The notes: generated from the letters alone by a model not told the origin. 64,000 bases of DNA from Mangrovitalea sediminis (GCF_002514725.1 NZ_NTLB01000002.1:1-64000), one strand, 5' to 3'. Shown: positions 8,162-16,544, numbered from the stretch's first letter. Numbers and translations: made by a program.

Positions 8162-9250
8162 CTACGGGCGGGCTGCCAGGTTTTCTTCCTGTTGGGTGGC
8201 GCGTTCCTGGTAAACGTAAGCCGTGATGGATTCGGCATCGGGCCAGGGCCAGTTAAGGTCTCTGGGGTCGTCGATGAAGGGAGCCTCAATGGCTGGTTCG
8301 GGGGCTATCCAGCCTCTTTCGGCGAGATCCACATTCAGCAGCTGTGTGACGGCCCAGCCGGCAACACGTGCGAGGGGCGGCTCATGCAGGCGCTGAAGTA
8401 CCCAGGGCAGTAGCGCCTTTTCACGCAGGGAGCCGATCGCGAGAATCGTTGCCCGGGTACTGTCGTCCGAGGTTTTAAGGCGCTGTATCCAGTGTTTGGC
8501 CGTTGCCTGATCCAGGCCACGAAAGCAGCGGCGGATGACTTCGTCGCGATAGTCGGAGGGCTCCAGTGTCAGGGGGAGCAAGGCCGCCAGGGCCGCGCCG
8601 CGGTTGGCGGTACCGAGGAGATGGCGACCCACTCGGAAGCGATCGGCCGGGGGCAGTCTGACTGCTGCCTCGACCAGTGCGGCCTCCACGGTTTGCAGGG
8701 GGCGTACGCTGAGGCTGAGGAATTCGAGCAGCCCTGGCGAGGCGTCGGCCGGCAGGGGGGTGGATCGGCCGCTGAGAGCCGGGTCGATGAACAGTTGGCC
8801 GAGCAGGCTTAGGGTCGTATGAGGGGCCGTTGCGAAACGTTCGGCCCAGGGGCGGATCCGTGAGGCCGGCAGTTGGTGCATGGCATCGTGAATCGCCATC
8901 AGGGTGGCGCAGTCCCCTGCTTCGTCCATAACAGTGCGAACCTGCTCGACCTGGGCGCCCTGCAGCGCCAGACCGGCGCCGAGAAAGTGTTCGCCGGCAT
9001 CGGCAAGGCCCAGGGCGCAACGCTCACGATAAAGTGCCCAGGCGGCTGCAGGTTGAAGCAGCCAGCCTTCCAGGTGGGGCGCAAGCCGCTCATACGCTGA
9101 GCCGCCTTGCGCGGCATCCGGTTGTTCACCGAAGCGTTCGTCATACCATTGTTGCCAGAGGAAGGCTCCCTGATCCAGGTGCGCTTCCAGTACAGCCGGT
9201 ATGTAGTGCAGAGGTTCAGCCACTGGGTTAGCCCATGGCGTTGCGTTCAT
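8162..9250 (-). CDS. TIGR02270-like T6SS-associated protein, helical-repeat type
   Basis: This protein of about 362 residues is Ala/Leu-rich and looks like stacked helices. Segments such as LRPLQ..EAALVEAAVRLP and ATILAIGSLREKALLPWVLQRL resemble HEAT-type repeats. It matches what I remember of TIGR02270, a family of unknown function found in T6SS loci. I start at the ATG at 9250, which overlaps the end of the PAAR-like gene by 23 bases and suggests translational coupling. There is no good ribosome-binding site, and a GTG about 25 bases downstream is an alternative. It is the last gene of the vgrG cargo module; an adaptor or effector role is equally open. Confidence 0.65.
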   Translation of the reverse strand: MNATPWANPVAEPLHYIPAVLEAHLDQGAFLWQQWYDERFGEQPDAAQGGSAYERLAPHLEGWLLQPAAAWALYRERCALGLADAGEHFLGAGLALQGAQVEQVRTVMDEAGDCATLMAIHDAMHQLPASRIRPWAERFATAPHTTLSLLGQLFIDPALSGRSTPLPADASPGLLEFLSLSVRPLQTVEAALVEAAVRLPPADRFRVGRHLLGTANRGAALAALLPLTLEPSDYRDEVIRRCFRGLDQATAKHWIQRLKTSDDSTRATILAIGSLREKALLPWVLQRLHEPPLARVAGWAVTQLLNVDLAERGWIAPEPAIEAPFIDDPRDLNWPWPDAESITAYVYQERATQQEENLAARP

Positions 9251-9608
9251 TGTGGAACATGGGATCACCCATGCGGCAGACATTCTTGCCCTCGAACTTA
9301 ACGTCGAATGAATACAGCATGAATTCAGCAGCCCCCTTGATCTTGCCGCTGATAACCCCGCCGGCACTGCCGGGTTCGTCACCGGAGGTCATCGAGTATT
9401 TGGCGCCCTGCACCATCGGCATCTGGTTGTCCGTTTTCACCTTGGTGGGGCCACCGCTGGTCATGGAGGCCATGCCGATGTTCGGGTAGGGAATTGGAAT
9501 CGGTCCGGCCGGACTTGGCGTTTTGCACACGTCAGGACACACGGTGCTCAAACCGCCGCTTCCCTTGTGCACGACACCGCGGCCATTGGCGAATACGGTG
9601 CTAGGCAT
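9228..9608 (-). CDS. PAAR-like protein, DUF4150 family
   Basis: This 126-residue protein has the DUF4150 (PAAR-like) layout: an N-terminal VFANGRGVVHKGSGG, the PIPYPNIGMAS segment in the middle and a Cys/Met/His end with VCRMGDPMFHN. Such proteins cap the VgrG spike as the sharpened tip and can carry effectors. No toxin domain is attached, so it would work with a separate cargo. It is followed with overlap by the TIGR02270-like gene and preceded 25 bases upstream by the ketosynthase-like gene. Confidence 0.85.
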   Translation of the reverse strand: MPSTVFANGRGVVHKGSGGLSTVCPDVCKTPSPAGPIPIPYPNIGMASMTSGGPTKVKTDNQMPMVQGAKYSMTSGDEPGSAGGVISGKIKGAAEFMLYSFDVKFEGKNVCRMGDPMFHNERNAMG

Positions 9609-9633
9609 CTGGATTCTCCCTTTTCTCTGTCAT

Positions 9634-10662
9634 TTATGCTGGCGCCAGCAACAAGGCGCTGCCCCGGGGGGCCGCGTCTGCAGCGCACCAACTCAATAAT
9701 GGACCGCGCAGGTGCCCTTGGGCCAGCCCCAGCGCTCCAAGGCACCAGAGGGCCGGTGCGCTGGCCGCCCCCAGGTCCCCGTAGCAGTCTGCCGGGTGAA
9801 AGAGCCGGAAGGCAGGATCGAGCCGCCCCCCCAGGCGCACAGCCGCCAGGCCCCACTCCTTGCCGCTGGCATTTTCACCGTTCAGTCCACAGAAGACCGT
9901 TCTGACCGGCTGATCCGCGGCAGCCAGTGTCTTTGCAAAGGCCTGGGTCAGGCCGTCTCCGTGGCAAAGCTCATCGCTGAGCAGGTGGCCCGGTTCTGCC
10001 GTGTTGGCGGCGGCCGTCAGTTGTATGGTGCCGGCCGCAGGCCCTTTGCGCAGCAATAGCAAACCTGCGCCTTCGCCGGGAATAAACCCGTCACCCCGAT
10101 GGCCGAGCAGGCGCTGGGCGCAGTCCAGGTGAGCGAGCAACAGCGGGTCGCGATAACTGTCGACACCGCCGACCAGGACCATGGTCTGTTCATCGCCGGC
10201 GCGGGACAACATATCCAGGGCGGCTTCCAATGCCTTGAATCCGCTTGCCCGCCCTTCCGCATAGACGCGGCTGCTGACCAGGTCCAGGCGCCCGGGAAAA
10301 CAGCGGGATATCTCTGTCAGAAATGGTTCCAGCGCAGGGTACTGGCCAGAGGCATCCTTTTCCGGCAAGCCCAGGAACAGGGGGACAGGACGCGACGAGG
10401 GGGCGTTGATCTGTTCGAGGGCCGCGATACACAGGCGCAGCATGCGACGGTAACGGGCCGTTTTGCCCGTTGCGATGCCTTCCGGCAGGGGCGGCAGGCA
10501 GGGGTCGGGGACTTCAGCCATCCTGATCGGCTGACCGTTTTCGCCGATAAAGGCCGAGTCGAGAATATGGCTGATGCCGCCGCGAACGGCCGCCCAGGTG
10601 GCGCGGGTGCCTATCCCCACCGGCGAAACCAGGGCTGTGGCGACCAGGGCGGCACTGCTCAT
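9634..10662 (-). CDS. Ketosynthase-like (thiolase-fold) pseudoenzyme of the T6SS cargo module
   Basis: This 342-residue protein follows the beta-ketoacyl synthase fold. LVSPVGIGTRATWAAVRGG is near the start, and LVGGVDSYRDP and RGDGFIPGEGAGLLLLRK match the KAS II core. The catalytic triad appears lost. The Cys site (ACASG in active enzymes) reads GRASG, placing Arg138 there. The first His site reads LNGENASG near residue 263, and the second (GH..GAAG) reads GDLGAAS with Asp295. It is therefore unlikely to condense acyl chains. Its ATG overlaps the DUF2169 stop by four bases, so the two are translated together. A chaperone or adaptor role for T6SS cargo is my inference. Confidence 0.75.
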   Translation of the reverse strand: MSSAALVATALVSPVGIGTRATWAAVRGGISHILDSAFIGENGQPIRMAEVPDPCLPPLPEGIATGKTARYRRMLRLCIAALEQINAPSSRPVPLFLGLPEKDASGQYPALEPFLTEISRCFPGRLDLVSSRVYAEGRASGFKALEAALDMLSRAGDEQTMVLVGGVDSYRDPLLLAHLDCAQRLLGHRGDGFIPGEGAGLLLLRKGPAAGTIQLTAAANTAEPGHLLSDELCHGDGLTQAFAKTLAAADQPVRTVFCGLNGENASGKEWGLAAVRLGGRLDPAFRLFHPADCYGDLGAASAPALWCLGALGLAQGHLRGPLLSWCAADAAPRGSALLLAPA

Positions 10663-11693
10663 GCAACCGCCTCTGCTACCGGGTCAGCTGGGCGGATCCG
10701 GATCCGCGATACCTTGAGGACCTTGCGCTCGCAGCGCAACAGGCCCCGCCACACCAGCACCATGCGTCCGGCGTCAGGCTCGAGCCGAAGCATTTCCAGG
10801 CGCAGGGAAACGTCGACCTGGCTTCCGTCCAGCCAGGCTCTGGCCAGCGGCCTATCGGCCGGTACCACGGTATCGATACGGGGCAGCGCCGGGTGCAGAT
10901 TCAGTAACCGAATGGGGGCTCCGCCCTGCAAAAAGGCCTGTTCGAGATTGAAGCCGGGGGCGCCGGCCTGGAAGAAGCGCGGGTCCAGGTCCCGCGGCCA
11001 AAGGGGGGCGCGCTGTTGTTGCCAGGTGGCGTCATAGGTGCCCGCAAAGCGCCGCCGGGCCAGCCAGTGGGGGGCGATGAAACCGGGTGCCACGGGCGCT
11101 GGACGGTCCCGTAAACTGGTGATGAGGTTCGACGGATCTTCCAGATTGGGCAGGGCGAACCCGTTGAGTTCGTCTCCGCGGCGCTTGCCGATAAAGCCTT
11201 TACCGACCGGGTTGGCGTCGAAGGCGACGGCACTGTCCGGCCCCAGGGGTAAGTCGGGCCTGAAGTGATGGGTACCGCCGAATGCGTTTTCGAAGGTCAG
11301 CGGCATTGATGAAAAGGGTTGGGGATCGGAGATGCTGCCGCCTTCCCAGGTCCGGTCACCGAAGACACGTACCGTCTTGCGCAGGTCACCGACCTGCACA
11401 CCGATATCGATGGCGCCACGCTGGTGGCCGTTGGGTATCCAGGCCTGACCGACCAGTCCAATGCTGGTGCCGGGCTGCGGCAGGTGCAGGTCGGCGGGAT
11501 AACGCAGGCTGCTGGCGTTGGGGGCACCGTAGTAATCGTCGGCGGGAAGTACGTCTTCCTGTTCGTCCAGCAGACGCGGCAGGGCATCGAGAGAATAACA
11601 GGCTTTGACCGCCAGCAGGATCGCCTGGGCGCCGTCGAGGTCGGTGGCGACGCTCAGACTGGCGACAAAAGGCTCGCTATCGAGGGCCAGCAT
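10659..11693 (-). CDS. DUF2169 domain protein, T6SS adaptor/chaperone candidate
   Basis: This 344-residue protein has the DUF2169 pattern: an early VATDLDGAQAILLAVKACY, then GQAWIPNGH, RTVRVFGDR-like and LTFENAFGGTH segments, and GKGFIG. DUF2169 proteins accompany DUF4150/PAAR-like tips in T6SS loci, and some have been linked to effector loading. It starts at the ATG at 11693 with AGGA eight bases upstream and couples to the ketosynthase-like gene through ATGA. Position between vgrG and the PAAR-like gene fits an adaptor that seats cargo on the spike. Biochemical activity is unknown. Confidence 0.8.
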   Translation of the reverse strand: MLALDSEPFVASLSVATDLDGAQAILLAVKACYSLDALPRLLDEQEDVLPADDYYGAPNASSLRYPADLHLPQPGTSIGLVGQAWIPNGHQRGAIDIGVQVGDLRKTVRVFGDRTWEGGSISDPQPFSSMPLTFENAFGGTHHFRPDLPLGPDSAVAFDANPVGKGFIGKRRGDELNGFALPNLEDPSNLITSLRDRPAPVAPGFIAPHWLARRRFAGTYDATWQQQRAPLWPRDLDPRFFQAGAPGFNLEQAFLQGGAPIRLLNLHPALPRIDTVVPADRPLARAWLDGSQVDVSLRLEMLRLEPDAGRMVLVWRGLLRCERKVLKVSRIRIRPADPVAEAVA

Positions 11694-11732
11694 GACGATG
11701 TCCTGAGTGAAGGGAAACCATGAATCCTGGCC

Positions 11733-12239
11733 TTAGTTCAGGTGGACGGAGCCACCCTTGATCTGATGGGCGCCCCGGGCGCGGCTGACGATATGTTCGG
11801 CTCGGACCAGTACACGGCCGTCGCTGGTGAGGGTGACACGGGACTTGCCGCAGACCAGCGTCAGGTTATCGCTGGCATGGATTTCGACGCCGCTTTCCGT
11901 GCGTCGGATCACCGCATCGGGCGCCTTTCCCTCCGCCTCGGCGGCGCCTGTGGTGACTGCGACGACCTGATCCAGGGCGCTGTGCAGAAAGCCCAGAATC
12001 AGAGGCATGCCTCCGGCATTACCGGCAAAGGCCAGGGCGACGCGGCGTCCGCAGTCGGCCATACTGACCGGCTGGGTACTCAGTGCGGCGCATGGGGTTT
12101 CGAGGCTTGCCGGGTCCCAGCCGACCAGCGGCCGTCCACCGGCATCGATGCCAATGATTTCCCCGATCAGCAAATCTCCGGCGGTAGGCGATGTCGTCGG
12201 AGCCTGGCCGACCCTCATAATCTCTTCCAATTCCGTCAT
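11733..12239 (-). CDS. DUF6484 domain protein of the VgrG module
   Basis: This 168-residue protein carries an N-terminal beta-rich domain with GEIIGIDAGGRPLVGW and a glycine-rich LAFAGNAGGMPLILGFLH. It then has a short spike-like repeat region (ESGVEIHASDNLTLVCGKSRVTLTSDGRVLVRA) resembling the gp5-type needle of VgrG. This matches the DUF6484 family often coded next to vgrG. It starts ten bases after the vgrG stop and probably shares its transcript. I infer a spike-associated role; no enzyme motif is visible. Confidence 0.7.
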   Translation of the reverse strand: MTELEEIMRVGQAPTTSPTAGDLLIGEIIGIDAGGRPLVGWDPASLETPCAALSTQPVSMADCGRRVALAFAGNAGGMPLILGFLHSALDQVVAVTTGAAEAEGKAPDAVIRRTESGVEIHASDNLTLVCGKSRVTLTSDGRVLVRAEHIVSRARGAHQIKGGSVHLN

Positions 12240-12249
12240 GGCCCCTCCG

Positions 12250-14334
12250 TCAGTTCTGCTTGATCGTGCTGCCCTTGATATTCACGCTGCCTGATCCCTT
12301 GATATTGATATTGCTCCCTTTGATGGTGATATCACCACTACTCTTTAGCACGATCTCGGCACCGCCGGTCTTGATCACGATTTCGCTGTTGGCGGTGAGC
12401 TGGACCTTGTCGGCAGAGACAGCGAAGGTTTTGCCGATGCTGTGGGTGGAGTTTCCGCTGACAGATTCCTTGAAGTCTGCCCCCACCTCGCTCTGCAGGT
12501 CGTCGCCCACCGATTGGGAACGCTTGCCGCTGACCTGCAGGCTGTCGTCCTTGCCGACAGAAACGCTGCGTCCGCCACTGACCGTTTGGGAGCTATTGCC
12601 TCCGACCGAAACACTCTGGTCCTTGTCGATACTGTGGGAATCTGTGCCGTTGACGGTGCGGCTCTGGTTGCCGCTGACCGCCAGCGTTGCGTCGCCCCCT
12701 ATGGACTCCGACTGGTTCTTGCCCACGGACCGGCTTTCGTTGTTGCCGATACTCATGCTGGCGTCGTGGCCGACGGACTCGGTCTGGTCGTTCTCCACCT
12801 CGCGGGTATGATCCTTCTGGGCATGAATCAGGAAGAGTTCCTTACCCTTGTCATCGACCAGCCGGATCTCGTTGTAATCCTCAACGCCACCCTTGAGTGT
12901 GGAGCGGGACTTGAAACCGCTTTGATGGCGCTCCTTGGGCAGTTCATACGGCGGCATCTGTTCGGCGTTATAGACGCTGCCGATAACTAACGGCCGGTCC
13001 GGGTCGCCCTCCAGGAAAGAAACCACTACTTCCTGGCCAATCCGCGGCAGAAACTGCGCCCCCCAGCGCTTGCCGCTCCAGGCTTGGGCGACCCGGATCC
13101 AACAGGAACTCTTTTCGTCTTTCTTACCCAGGCGGTCCCAGTGGAACTGGACCTTGATGCGGCCATACTTATCGGTGTGGATTTCCTCGTTGGAGGGGCC
13201 GACGACCAGTGCTGTCTGGGTGCCGCTGATACGGGGTGCTTCCGGCACAAAGGCAGGGCGCATGACGGTGTCCGCCGGGGCGCACCGGAAGCTGTTGCGA
13301 TAGACGCTGCCGGCGCCGGAGCCTGCCCGGTAGCTGCCTTCCTCGATTTCATGGGTGACCGAGGTCACCACATAATGCCCCCCCTGCTCCTGGCGGTCGT
13401 GATGCACGCCCACCTGGAAGGTTGTCCCGGGCATCAGCAGCGGGTGATCGGCTTCGCCGCTGATCAGGGTGAAACCTGATTCCAACTGTTCGATACGCGT
13501 GCGGCTGTAGCGCTCCCCGGCCTGTTTCTGCAGGTAGTCGCCGGGGAAGTCGTAGATCTCGAACTGGCTGATATTGGGTAGCTTGACCAGTGTGTCGCGC
13601 TGGCATTGGAGATCGGCGGCCGGGGTTTCGAAGTTGTAGTCGGTCAGGCTGATCTTGCCGCTGACGAAGTTCCAGTCGCGGGACCAGGTGTGAATATGTG
13701 CCTTGGTATGCGCGCCGCCGACGACATCGATGTTGCCGCTGATACTCTCGTAGGCGTGGTTGTGGTCGCCAATGACCAGTGTATGTTTCGAGTCCGTATG
13801 GGTGAAGTAGTAAAACAGGCCTTCCTCGGCGAGCAGGCGCGTGACGAAAGCGAAATCGGACTCCCGATACTGGACACAGTATTCCCGCGCCGGATACTGG
13901 CCCTGGGTGCGCCATTCAAAGTCCTTGAATCCCAACTGGGAAAACACGGCCTTGACGATGTCGGGAACGCTTTGCGCCTGGAAGATACGGCAATCGGTGC
14001 GATATTGCAGCAGGCTGAGCCAGGGGGCCAGGGTCAGCTGGTAATGACGGCGACGTTTTTCGTCGATCCGGCCGGCGGCGAGCCGGATCACCAGGCCGGA
14101 AAAATAGCGCTTCAGTCCGCCATCACTCTGCACGGTGACGGTCACCGGCTTGCCGATCAGTGCGTCGGGTTTGATGTCCTCATCGCTGCTGAGCGCATCA
14201 ATCCGGAACGCGAAAGGCGACGACAGCGTTTCCTGAGCCTGTAAGGCAACGGGAATGAGGGTGTTGCCGCCGAGAGGCGTTTTCAGCGTCAAGCGCTGGC
14301 TGGTCGTCTGTTGGCCGGCGGACTCGCTCGCCAT
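12250..14334 (-). CDS. vgrG: T6SS spike protein VgrG (TssI)
   Basis: This is a 694-residue spike protein. The N-terminal gp27-like part begins TLKTPLGGNTLIPVALQ, and the gp5 OB-fold shows the VgrG signature WIRVAQAWSGKRWGAQFLPRIGQEV. Residues 519-638 form fifteen near-perfect octads, and the C-terminal beta-needle ends KGSTIKQN with no added effector domain. I start at the ATG at 14334, with AGGG nine bases upstream; a longer reading adds 42 unlikely residues. Trimeric VgrG should be tipped by the DUF4150 protein of the same operon and pushed out by Hcp. Confidence 0.93.
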   Translation of the reverse strand: MASESAGQQTTSQRLTLKTPLGGNTLIPVALQAQETLSSPFAFRIDALSSDEDIKPDALIGKPVTVTVQSDGGLKRYFSGLVIRLAAGRIDEKRRRHYQLTLAPWLSLLQYRTDCRIFQAQSVPDIVKAVFSQLGFKDFEWRTQGQYPAREYCVQYRESDFAFVTRLLAEEGLFYYFTHTDSKHTLVIGDHNHAYESISGNIDVVGGAHTKAHIHTWSRDWNFVSGKISLTDYNFETPAADLQCQRDTLVKLPNISQFEIYDFPGDYLQKQAGERYSRTRIEQLESGFTLISGEADHPLLMPGTTFQVGVHHDRQEQGGHYVVTSVTHEIEEGSYRAGSGAGSVYRNSFRCAPADTVMRPAFVPEAPRISGTQTALVVGPSNEEIHTDKYGRIKVQFHWDRLGKKDEKSSCWIRVAQAWSGKRWGAQFLPRIGQEVVVSFLEGDPDRPLVIGSVYNAEQMPPYELPKERHQSGFKSRSTLKGGVEDYNEIRLVDDKGKELFLIHAQKDHTREVENDQTESVGHDASMSIGNNESRSVGKNQSESIGGDATLAVSGNQSRTVNGTDSHSIDKDQSVSVGGNSSQTVSGGRSVSVGKDDSLQVSGKRSQSVGDDLQSEVGADFKESVSGNSTHSIGKTFAVSADKVQLTANSEIVIKTGGAEIVLKSSGDITIKGSNINIKGSGSVNIKGSTIKQN
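12421..12780 (-). repeat. Fifteen-unit octapeptide repeat coding region in vgrG
   Basis: Residues 519-638 of VgrG read as consecutive eight-residue units of the type xSVGxDxS: ESVGHDAS, MSIGNNES, RSVGKNQS and so on. The DNA repeats are diverged, so this is an old protein repeat and not a recent expansion. The octad matches the VxGxxxxx helix repeat of phage T4 gp5. Confidence 0.85.
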
Positions 14335-15022
14335 GATCCATGCCCTATTTTGCAAACCGATGCGTGCTTTCGTGACCGGACTGGAAGGACTCGAGAGGAG
14401 TCTTCCCAACAACGCCTCCGGTAAACGAACCCTTGGCAATGCATCACCAATACTAGTCAAAAATACTTGCAGCGCGAAACCATTTCACGCGCTTTTCGAT
14501 GCATTTGCGAAATGAATTATCAAACAGTTTTTTATAAATAAACAATCTAATTAAAAGCGTACAGGGCTCCTTTGCAGCGCCTCTGGCGTCATATGAACGT
14601 CTCTACAGTGAATAAGGGTGCCAGAGTCAAAATGTCGTCCTGTTTTTTCTTTGAGTTTTCCTGCGACGCTCTAATAGATTGTTTTTTAATGTGAAATTTC
14701 GATTTTTTTGGAGCGACGGTCGACGGTTGGTTGCGTGGCTGACTCTGCCCCCTTTTTTTAAATGGTCACCAGATCAAAAAAATGGTGTGGAATGGCTCTC
14801 AGGTGGCACTCTCCAAAAAGGGTGCCAGAGTGGTGCAAAAAGCCATGTTTTGGGGATTGTGCATTGGGGGAGCGCTCACCATACTCGGTCCACAACGTTG
14901 TTGCCGGGAAGTTGTCACCGGCAGCAGGGGTGAACGATAGAAAGCAGCAATCCATACCCGGCGGTACCCAGCAACGACGCAGCAGGCGCGGTGCCAAAAA
15001 CAAGGACACAAGGAGAAGAACA
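14335..15022. promoter_or_regulatory. Divergent vgrG/hcp regulatory region with repeated 14-mer
   Basis: This 688-base gap between vgrG (minus) and hcp (plus) is AT-rich at 14510-14780, unlike its surroundings. AAGGGTGCCAGAGT occurs twice in the same orientation, at 14614-14627 and 14818-14831. The second copy can pair with a TGGCAC-containing stretch at 14804-14812 to form a short stem-loop. A related inverted element, GACTCTGCCCCC, lies at 14740-14751. I see no coding potential and no convincing sigma-54 site; the repeats are candidate operators for both operons. Confidence 0.45.
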
Positions 15023-15511
15023 ATGGCTATTTACATGAACTTCAACGGACTGAAAGTGAAAGGTAACGTCACCGCAGAAGGCTATAAGGATTGGATCCGT
15101 CTGGATTCCTACCAGTTCGGTGTCGGTCGCTCTATCAGCATGGAAGCGGGCCACTTGGCTAACCGCGAAGCGACGCGTCCGAACATCTCCGAAATGATGG
15201 TTTCAAAAGTCATGGACAAGGCCTCGTCCGGCCTTTTCAAGGAGTCCCTGACCGGTTCCGATGGCTGTAAAGTGGTTATTGACGTGGTGCGGACCTCTGC
15301 GGACAAGATCGATAAGTTCGTGACCTACGAACTCGAGGATTGCCTGATCAGCAGCTATTCCGTCAGCGCCGGTTCTGAGGGGGCTCCGTCGGAAAGCATC
15401 AGCCTGAGCTTCGGCAAGGTGACGATGTCCTACACGGCGGCCGATCGCGATAATGCGACAGGTACACCTGAGCGTGTAGGCTATGACCTCGCGGCGGGTA
15501 AGAAGCTCTAG
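15023..15511 (+). CDS. hcp: T6SS tube protein Hcp (TssD)
   Basis: This 162-residue protein begins AIYMNFNGLKVKGNVTAEGY, contains the MEAGHLANREATRPNISEMMV block and ends with a beta-rich SESISLSFGKVTMSYTA segment. It is the normal size and layout of Hcp, whose hexamers stack into the T6SS inner tube and are shed with each shot. AAGGAG is well placed before the ATG. It is the only T6SS gene on the plus strand and stands alone, so its level is set by its own promoter in the long upstream region. It ends 20 bases before the convergent T6SS operon. Confidence 0.95.
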   Translation: MAIYMNFNGLKVKGNVTAEGYKDWIRLDSYQFGVGRSISMEAGHLANREATRPNISEMMVSKVMDKASSGLFKESLTGSDGCKVVIDVVRTSADKIDKFVTYELEDCLISSYSVSAGSEGAPSESISLSFGKVTMSYTAADRDNATGTPERVGYDLAAGKKL

Positions 15512-15531
15512 GTTCGCGATCGAGGCCCGGG

Positions 15532-15783
15532 TCACCAGAAGACTCGGGCCAGCCCCAGCGCCAGTACGACGATCAGGAAGGCAACCAGCAGAAATGGTCG
15601 CGTGAAACGGCGACGTACCGGTGCCTTGTGCACCTGCACCACTGTTGGCTCCTCCGCCGCTGCGCCCTGCAACAAGGCCTCCAGCCAATCCCGCCGCCGC
15701 CGCCGATATTCGTCCTGGCTTATCTCGCCCTCGAAGTACTGCTGCTGCAAGTCGTTCAGGGTTTCCTTGCCGCGTTTACCCAT
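15532..15783 (-). CDS. Small SHOCT-like membrane protein at the end of the T6SS operon
   Basis: This 83-residue protein starts with a short-domain-like segment, TLNDLQQQYFEGEISQDEYR, followed by RRRRDWLEALLQ. That resembles the SHOCT fold. A basic stretch RRRFTR then precedes one membrane helix (PFLLVAFLIVVLALGLARVF) at the C-terminus. Its ATG overlaps the pppA stop by one base (TGATG), so it is coupled to the phosphatase gene. Its role in the T6SS is unknown; oligomerisation or membrane anchoring of the phosphatase branch is a guess. Confidence 0.7.
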   Translation of the reverse strand: MGKRGKETLNDLQQQYFEGEISQDEYRRRRRDWLEALLQGAAAEEPTVVQVHKAPVRRRFTRPFLLVAFLIVVLALGLARVFW

Positions 15784-16499
15784 CAGGCGACCTCCACAAT
15801 AATGAAGGAAAGGTTGTCCCTCGCTGACCCGGCCAGGCAGTTCGACTGCAGGTTATCTGCTGCGGTTTTCAATGCCTTGGTTGCCATTTCCCGTTCCAGT
15901 GCCGTCGCGGAGAGCTCGCCCCAGAGACCGTCGGAACAGAGTAGATAGCGGTCGCCGGGACGCACCTGCCAGGCGGCAACGCTGACCCAGAGTCGTTCTT
16001 CGGCACCCATGGCACGGGTCAGTACATGACCGCCAGGATGATTGGCGGCCGATTCTGGTGTGAGCACGCCCTGCTCGACCATTTCCTCGACCCTCGTGTG
16101 ATCCCGGGTCATACGCTGTAATTGGTTGTTACGGCGACGATAGAGGCGGGAATCCCCTACCCAGAGCGTAACGGCGACACCATCCCGAATCAGCAGGCTG
16201 ACGACGGTACTGCCGACCACCTGTCCCGGATAGTTGGCGTGGGCAAAACTGAGCAGGTCCCGGTTGACGCCGAGCAGGCAGTCTTCCACCTGATCGACGA
16301 AATCCGCCAGATAGGCGCGTGGATTCAGGGCGGCAATGCGCTCGACAATGAGGCCGCTGGCATATTCACCGGCCTGATGGCCGCCCATGCCATCGGCCAC
16401 CACCCAAAGACCGGCCTCCGGCTTCGCCAGCAGGGCGTCTTCATTACCGCTACGGACATTGCCGACATGGGTTCGCGCTTCTGTCGGGCACTGAGCCAT
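15783..16499 (-). CDS. pppA: PP2C-type protein phosphatase of the T6SS (PppA/Stp-like)
   Basis: This 238-residue PPM-family Ser/Thr phosphatase begins with RTHVGNVRSGNEDA, has the metal-binding VVADGMGGHQAGEYAS, then LWVGDSRLYR, MTRDHT and LLCSDGLWGEL. In known T6SS loci such phosphatases oppose the kinase PpkA on FHA-domain proteins and restrain firing. The FHA protein TagH and TagF are present here, but no Ser/Thr kinase gene lies in the window. It starts 45 bases after the tagF stop with GGAGAG upstream. Confidence 0.88.
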   Translation of the reverse strand: MAQCPTEARTHVGNVRSGNEDALLAKPEAGLWVVADGMGGHQAGEYASGLIVERIAALNPRAYLADFVDQVEDCLLGVNRDLLSFAHANYPGQVVGSTVVSLLIRDGVAVTLWVGDSRLYRRRNNQLQRMTRDHTRVEEMVEQGVLTPESAANHPGGHVLTRAMGAEERLWVSVAAWQVRPGDRYLLCSDGLWGELSATALEREMATKALKTAADNLQSNCLAGSARDNLSFIIVEVA

Positions 16500-16544
16500 G
16501 CGTGCTCTCCTTCAAGACGGTCGTCGCCCTTAGCCGAGAACCGG

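Noticed and set aside
12260-12811. Plus-strand ORF opposite the VgrG repeat region
   Set aside because: The Leu/Pro/Thr-rich repeat is the mirror of the VgrG octads.
14804-14832. TGGCAC upstream of hcp as a sigma-54 promoter
   Set aside because: The GC of the -12 element is absent at the required spacing on either strand; the motif fits better as part of the repeated inverted element.
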